Source: Pieris napi | Lineage: Eukaryota > Arthropoda > Insecta > Lepidoptera > Pieridae | DNA length: 64,000 nucleotides | NCBI RefSeq assembly: GCF_905475465.1 | Contig: NC_062239.1 | Span: 2,418,001-2,482,000, forward strand | Direction: 5' to 3' | Shown: in pieces, positions 58,582-64,000 of the stretch | Position numbering within the stretch: the stretch's first letter is position 1 | Layout of the letters: every line of letters begins with the position of its first letter | Made by a program: the position numbers and the translations under genes | Notes under the pieces: model-generated | Seen by the model: the letters and a program-made list of their open reading frames with translations, nothing else | Databases searched by the model: none | What the model was told of the DNA's origin: nothing

Positions 58582-60535
58582 GTACGGCTATGTTATAAGT
58601 GTATAGATGATTAAAAATAAATGTCGAAAAACCTAGTGCCGTACAAAAGTGATGGTGCCGGAAGTCGGTGCAAATTTTTAATTCGACGACAGTTGCAGAA
58701 GCAATATAGGTCATTTATTACTGTACGGCATTTGTGTGATTCCTTTTGGACACATATACAGATACTTTACCCGTAAACGCCGTACATATTCCCAGCGGAG
58801 CGGTCGAAAGCCAAGGGTCGCAACATATGTCTGATTAGCATATAGGTGATGATGATATGAAACAACATAAAATTAAATGATCTTGAGAGTACTTTACAAA
58901 TAGATAACCTTTTCCAGCATGCCGTACATTTTTTGTGGAACACATAGGTGTATGGGGTAAATTACTTTCCTCAGAAAAGAGTCATTTTCCGGTGACTTTT
59001 ATCTGTACGGCAATAACACAGGTTATTAATACTTAAGACAATCTTTAATAAAAGATAAATGCCGTACACTTTCGATAGTCCGCTACCACCGCCTACCAAT
59101 ACAGGGCGTCCCAAAGTTATGGGAAATGAAGGGAAAGTACCTTAAATATCGTAGATAGGGTATTTTACTAAAAGAAGACTTTATGTTATTTTTAAAAGTT
59201 ATTAATTCTGCATTCAAAGATTTTTTAAAAATTACTTGCCTCGTCTGGGAATCGGACCGACTTAAATGTAAAAATACACCCCTACTTTTATGATGCCAAT
59301 CGAAAGAATGGCTAAAAACCAATAACTCTTCTTAAGTAACATAGTATTTTAAAAGAAAGGAACAGCGTGAATATATCTTTTTAATCAAATTAAAAACATT
59401 ATCTATCGTATTCGGCCTAAAAAAATCCCCTACGAGTCGGTTACTTTAGAAAAGTTATTAGGTTTTGGCCATTCTTTCGATTGGCATCATAAAAGTAGGG
59501 GTGTTTTTTTTTTAATTTAAGCCGGTTCGATTTCCAGACGAGGCAAGTAGTTTTAAAAAAATTTTTGAATGCAGAATTACTAACTTTTAAAAATAACATA
59601 AAGTCTTCTTTTAGTAAAATACCCTATCTGCGATATTTAAGGTACTTTCCCTTCATGTCTCATAACTTTGGGACGCCCTGTATTATATTTTTATTTTTGT
59701 TAAAAATATTTTTCCTTACCTCTCTCTGCTGGTACGATAAGGCTGTAAATATACTTTACAGCCTTATGGTAGTATACTCAGATATGTACAGTTATTAATG
59801 ACCTTAAGGGACACCTCAAACGTCGTCGAAGTTTTTATCAGCTGTAAAGAATAATCTGGAGTAAAATGTACGGCATCTGGTTTTTTTTGTTTATTTATAT
59901 TTGTTACATATAAAATAACAATAATCTTTGAAAATATTACTCCCCATATTACTCTAGGAGCATTTGAAAAGTCATCTAAATTTCGGAAATTTCATATATT
60001 TTTTATCATAATATTTTTATTTGTTACCATTTATAATGAACGGCTGTAAGGTACAACGCTAATATTTAGTAACATTATGTAAAAAAACAAGTTGCCGTAC
60101 ATTATTCTCTGATCTTACAGCAGTAAGAACTTGGTAAATCCTGAAATTTCGATAAATATTTAATTACACAAATATTAACTATAATATTTGGACGGCATAA
60201 TTATAAAACATTATTGTCCGTGTTAAATAATATTTTGAACATGTTGCCGTACATTTTACAATGACCTTAGGGTATATGGGTGTAGGGGTAGGGTTCCGAC
60301 CCTTGGCTTTCGACCGCTCCGCTCGAAATATGTACGGCGTTTACGGGTAAAGTATCTGTATATGTGTCCAAAAGGAATCACACAAATGCCGTACAGTAAT
60401 AAATGACCTATATTGCTTCTGCAACTGTCGTCGAATTAAAAATTTGCACCGACTTCCGGCACCATCACTTTTGTACGGCACTAGGTTTTTCGACATTTAT
60501 TTTTAATCATCTATACACTTATAACATAGCCGTAC
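58582..60535. repeat. Seven 63-bp blocks GTACGGC-N49-GCCGTAC
   Basis: Blocks at 58582-58644, 58723-58785, 59005-59067, 60038-60100 (first motif gaacggc), 60190-60252 (first motif ggacggc), 60332-60394 and 60473-60535 all have exactly 56 bases from motif start to motif start. Interiors are unrelated apart from the mirrored arm copies. Blocks are mostly separated so that consecutive motifs lie 84-86 bases apart. Extra degenerate motifs keep the spacing at 58498 and 60614. Confidence 0.85.
59102..59680. mobile_element. 579-bp palindromic MITE nested in the long-arm element
   Basis: It starts cagggcgtcccaaagttatg and ends with its complement. Arms of about 240 bp are highly similar, with a loop of about 100 bp. 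TA flanks both sides (59100-59101, 59681-59682). Two shadow frames of about 78 codons on the two arms are the same sequence read in opposite directions, not genes. Confidence 0.8.
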
Positions 60536-62365
60536 ATTAATAATTAGTCGAAATTCCCCCATTGTACCTGAGAAAGTCCATTCACTCACGTACTCACATG
60601 TACCGCTCAGAAATGACGGCATAGTGCTCAGAGCTATTTTCAGATATAGTAACAGCCTTCTAAGCGTAATTCACGTTGGGTCATTTCACAGGTATTTTTT
60701 GTTCATGGGCTTGTGGTCTATATCGAATAAATGCAAACAAGAATCCCTTTGAAGCGTGGAACGCCGCGAGCAAGCTCTAGTTCTGCAATACAATAAAACG
60801 TGCTCATAATCAAAGCAGAACAATATTTTGTATAGATTGTAAATTCATTGTTTTGCTGTTGATATCGATAATAGAAATCCCGCTATGTTCAAATAATATG
60901 CGCTATGTATCAGATATCCGATATATTGAAATTGATATTTGCTACGGAGTCTGGTAATTTCATAAATTGAAGTGGGTACCAATAGTAAAAGCGTACAGGG
61001 ATTAAATTCTAACATTTAAAATAAAAAAAAAAATGTTAAGATCCGCTCACTTTATTTATAGTAAAAAATCGAGACATATTTTCACTGAATACGCCTGTAA
61101 TTGTAATGTACCTATTATAAAACCTGAAAAGTACGGCATTCGTTACCATGGTTACTACTGTACTATATTAAAATAACATCATTGCTAGAAAAACTTCTCA
61201 GTTTTTCAATTATGCTAAATGCTTCATTTAATTATCAGTCTCTATACAGCGACTGCGGCTAAATATAACTTTTGCTGCTACATTTATTTTTCCAATAACA
61301 TTGGTGCGACATGCTATTATCCCATTCGACGCTATACGATATATTGATTAATACAGTAGAGTGGCGAGCAACCACAAGAGTGACGTGTAGGAACACGCTT
61401 AATGCCGTACGTCTGCGTCGCGTGTGGCCCTCCCGCATACCGCAAACCATATGCACTATGCACTGTTAATATTACCCTTTGAGCGAATTCTACAATATAC
61501 CTGTACTATTCGAAATTTGAATTGTTAATGCTGTCGGCCATTATAAAACGTGGTTTTGAGATATCATCTTTGTACGTGTTTTCATAGGTTATATAAAACG
61601 TATTCTACACTAATAAATAAAGATGATTGTTTGTTTGCATTGAATAGGCTCTAAACCTGCTGTACTAAAAAATATCTTCTGCACATACGTTATCTGTACA
61701 TAGACTGTAGAATATTTTCAAAAAAGTTAGGGTTCTTTATTAAATTAAGATTGTGAAAACTAAATCGCGTACGCTGCGGTATCTATTGAAATAGAGCAAA
61801 GTTATGTATCGCAGTTTTATAAAGTCTATTTTCCAAGAAAATCTTTAGAACGTACTTAGACCATCGTGCTATGGCCAAATTAATGTGGGTGAAACCACAG
61901 AGTACAGTATTCCATTACAATTACGGAGATTCACACAAAAAACACAAAGTGTTGTGATGTTCATCTGATATCGCTGAATGATTAACCATAACATATTCCT
62001 ATTAAAAATTACATTTTATTACCATAGACCATTATAAAATTTTAAATATATTATTAAGTATATTATATCGAACATCTTAACTGTTATTCGACACTTTATG
62101 CTTCGAATACATTAGACTATGCAGACGAAAAACAGAATTGAAAATGGAATTGAATTCAGCAGAGCACATCAAGATAATTGAAATCGGTGCATATAATTAG
62201 CAGTTAGACGGGCGGGCGTCTTCATAATTTATCACAATTAGTCGCCGTAATAGGAGGGTCTTGCAACTTGCACGGAACACGGCAGCTATAGGTTGTATCC
62301 TCTAATTATCCACTGTTTACTGCTTCACTTGACATTTGTACCGAGTTTTTGTTGAGTGAGTAGTT

Positions 62366-62610
62366 GAGCAGTGTTGGCCTAGTGGCTTCAGTGTGATCCC
62401 TGAAGTCGTAGGTTTGATCCCCGGCCGTAGGTTTGATCATTTAACATTCGCTTGGTGAAGAACAACATCGTGAGGAAACCGGCCTGCCTTAGACCCTAAA
62501 AGTCTACGTTGTGTGTTAGGCACAGGAGGCTGATCACCTACTTGACTATTAGATTGGTAAAGGATCTGAGGCCCAGACCTAAAAAGTTTATAGCGCCACT
62601 GATTTTTATT
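62366..62610 (+). repeat. tRNA-derived SINE with head deletion
   Basis: Head gttggcctagtggcttcag, B-box region ggtttgatccccggc, body catcgtgaggaaaccgg, and the full 3' end tagcgccactgatttttatt. About a dozen bases are missing between the A and B boxes, so internal promoter spacing is damaged. Confidence 0.8.
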
Positions 62611-63159
62611 AAAGAAATATCGTTATATCTGTGAAGAAAACCGATGTATTTTTTTTATTTCTTACATACAAATTTTACAATTGAATATGTGCTATATTGT
62701 ATTTTATAAATTATAATAGAGAACGAATTAATGCGTTTTAATAATATAATTAATTTCACCCTATTTAAGATATATCAACAATATATAATTTGTGTAATAC
62801 CATTTACCCATACATTATTGATGTGTGATGACCAAAAATACTTTATTTATATCCATAAAGAAGGCTTCGTTTGTCTTAATATAACTCAAAGTTTTGCGTT
62901 GGTCTGTAAATGTACGTAATTTTATCTATGAACATAAACAGTATGAAATTGGCGTCGTGAGGTGTCTGTTAAGCGGTGCATGTATGCGTAGGATATAGCT
63001 GTAGTCGGTGTGTTTAACAATGCGGTCGTGGCCTGTTCATATACGCCAGTACACCTTGCACTACGCCCTCCGCGCTTATCTCAAATTTACATATGCTACG
63101 TGTTCGAGCATTGAGAATGTTTCATGAATAAATTTTCGCTTTCAATTAAAAAGATTTGA

Positions 63160-63460
63160 TGAAAAAAAGTCAGTTTTCCGAGTTTCCTCGTTACGGGCTA
63201 AGACGAGAATCATTAGGAATTAAATTTCCCCTTTCATTAGTCCCTCAACCCTCGTATAATTCCGGACGCGGAGCAATAACAATATAAATCCCCCGTCGCG
63301 ACCGGGGGCTTAAGGCTTGTCTCGACCCTAATTTAGGGCTGCCCTCGCCCCGGATTAACGAAGTGGTGGAACTCGCTAGGGTTGTCGTTGCGCATAAACG
63401 TGTTACGTGTTTAATGTTTTATTGCCGGGCACGGCTCGTTTCAAATAATCGCTCTTCAAG
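63160..63460. promoter_or_regulatory. GC-rich patch near window end
   Basis: It contains a near-palindrome around gtcgcgac flanked by C and G runs (63290-63308) and several CpGs. Candidate cis-element by composition only. Confidence 0.2.
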
Positions 63461-64000
63461 CCCTCAATCCGACCTTTCGTTGGATCTATTTTTGGCATAA
63501 TACCTTTATATGGTACCTTATGTATTTATCTTTTAATTGCACGTTGACCGCAATGCATATTTTACTAAAAGATTTTAATAAAATAATATTAATTTGTTTT
63601 TTATAATCACTATAATGACGCATATTTTTTTAAAGATATAATTATGTCTTAAACAAACGGAAAATATAAAACTTAATTGCGGTAAGAAAGTTCCCTTCTA
63701 TAGGGCAAAAAGTGTAATACCATCGACCGTTACCAACAAATTAATTCTAGCTAGCGGTGAATCACTTGCAGAGGTGTAACGAATTGCTTATCCCCGGTAT
63801 TAAGTTCGGAGCCTCACATATTGCACTCTCGCAGGGATTTAGCCTCCCCTCGTCTGAGATCACTATTTAAGACGCTTGAATTTGTCAACACTCCGCGCTT
63901 ATACTATCTTTAGACTGTATTTTTAGTACGAAAGTTCCTTTACAAATTATTGTATGATGGTTTGAAAATGGAACGTTTCCATATTTATACTATTATTTTA

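Larger units (their letters stand above)
58399..60718. mobile_element. 2320-bp element with 422-bp inverted arms and a GTACGGC array
   Basis: The left arm (58399-58820) and right arm (60297-60718) are reverse complements over 422 bp with only two mismatches seen, near the inner end. The ends read gaccacaagcccatgaac and its complement, and TA flanks each side (58397-58398, 60719-60720), fitting a TA target duplication. GTACGGC or its complement occurs 14 times exactly, with regular spacing. There is no transposase ORF. A 579-bp palindromic element is nested inside. Very long inverted repeats with TA duplication occur in some Tc1/mariner-like elements, but the superfamily is not established. 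Confidence 0.8.
54778..64000 (+). other. gro: groucho intron 7, at least 9223 bp, open at window end
   Basis: No exon with the expected RNS..SPADREKYR continuation was found. Contents: CpG-rich patches (55540-56010, 56280-57400, 63160-63460), the 2.3-kb palindromic element (58399-60718), a SINE (62366-62610) and AT-rich spacers at 57401-58398 and 60721-62365. Confidence 0.8.

Noticed and set aside
59083..59798. Two similar frames of 77-79 codons on opposite strands
   Set aside because: They are the two arms of one palindromic transposon, so the similarity is structural and not evidence of a gene family.
54778..64000. Searched for groucho exon 8 (RNS..SPADREKYR)
   Set aside because: No frame with that continuation next to a splice acceptor was found. 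The exon is probably beyond the window.
1..64000. CRISPR arrays, operons, ribosome-binding sites
   Set aside because: This is eukaryotic DNA. The regular motif array at 58.5-60.5 kb has degenerate 7-bp ends in alternating orientation, not direct repeats with spacers.

Overview
The window is AT-rich animal genomic DNA, almost certainly from a moth or butterfly (Lepidoptera). The evidence is short exons separated by long introns with GT-AG junctions, the groucho/TLE protein sequence, several lepidopteran-type tRNA-derived SINEs, and a gypsy-class errantivirus. Species cannot be fixed from the sequence alone.

The only host gene I can support is groucho (gro), the Groucho/TLE transcriptional co-repressor, on the + strand. 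Seven coding exons (11982-12050, 17040-17140, 21745-21808, 22653-22697, 43929-44066, 51358-51559, 54752-54777) join in frame to 645 nt (215 codons). They encode a polyalanine-bearing N-terminus, the whole Q tetramerisation domain and most of the GP domain. The CcN, SP and WD40 parts must lie beyond base 64000. Bases 1-11720 are 5' flank. They hold old transposons, a decayed THAP/YqaJ-type DNA transposon (about 5.8-7.8 kb) and a CpG-rich island at about 7.9-8.9 kb with paired CACGTG palindromes and CCAAT boxes.

The introns are a transposon museum. Intron 2 is 77% occupied by one 3552-bp non-autonomous hAT-type element (17316-20867, 8-bp target duplication), itself carrying a nested Harbinger-like MITE. 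Intron 4 (21 kb) holds a complete 7834-bp errantivirus on the minus strand (31096-38929). Its 360-bp LTRs look identical, it has a 4-bp AGCT target duplication, gag and pol are open and linked by a -1 slippery heptamer, and env is wrecked. Intron 4 also contains a pogo-like MITE (43123-43686), SINEs and LINE remnants. Introns 5 and 6 contain SINE and retroelement fragments and GC-rich islands.

The most unusual object is in intron 7 (58399-60718). It is a 2.3-kb element with 422-bp, almost perfect inverted arms, built on a ruler-like array of GTACGGC/GCCGTAC motifs. Seven blocks of exactly 63 bp have conserved ends (GTACGGC...GCCGTAC, two of them with one or two changes) and unrelated interiors. 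Most blocks are about 85 bp from the next motif. A second, 579-bp palindromic element has inserted inside it.
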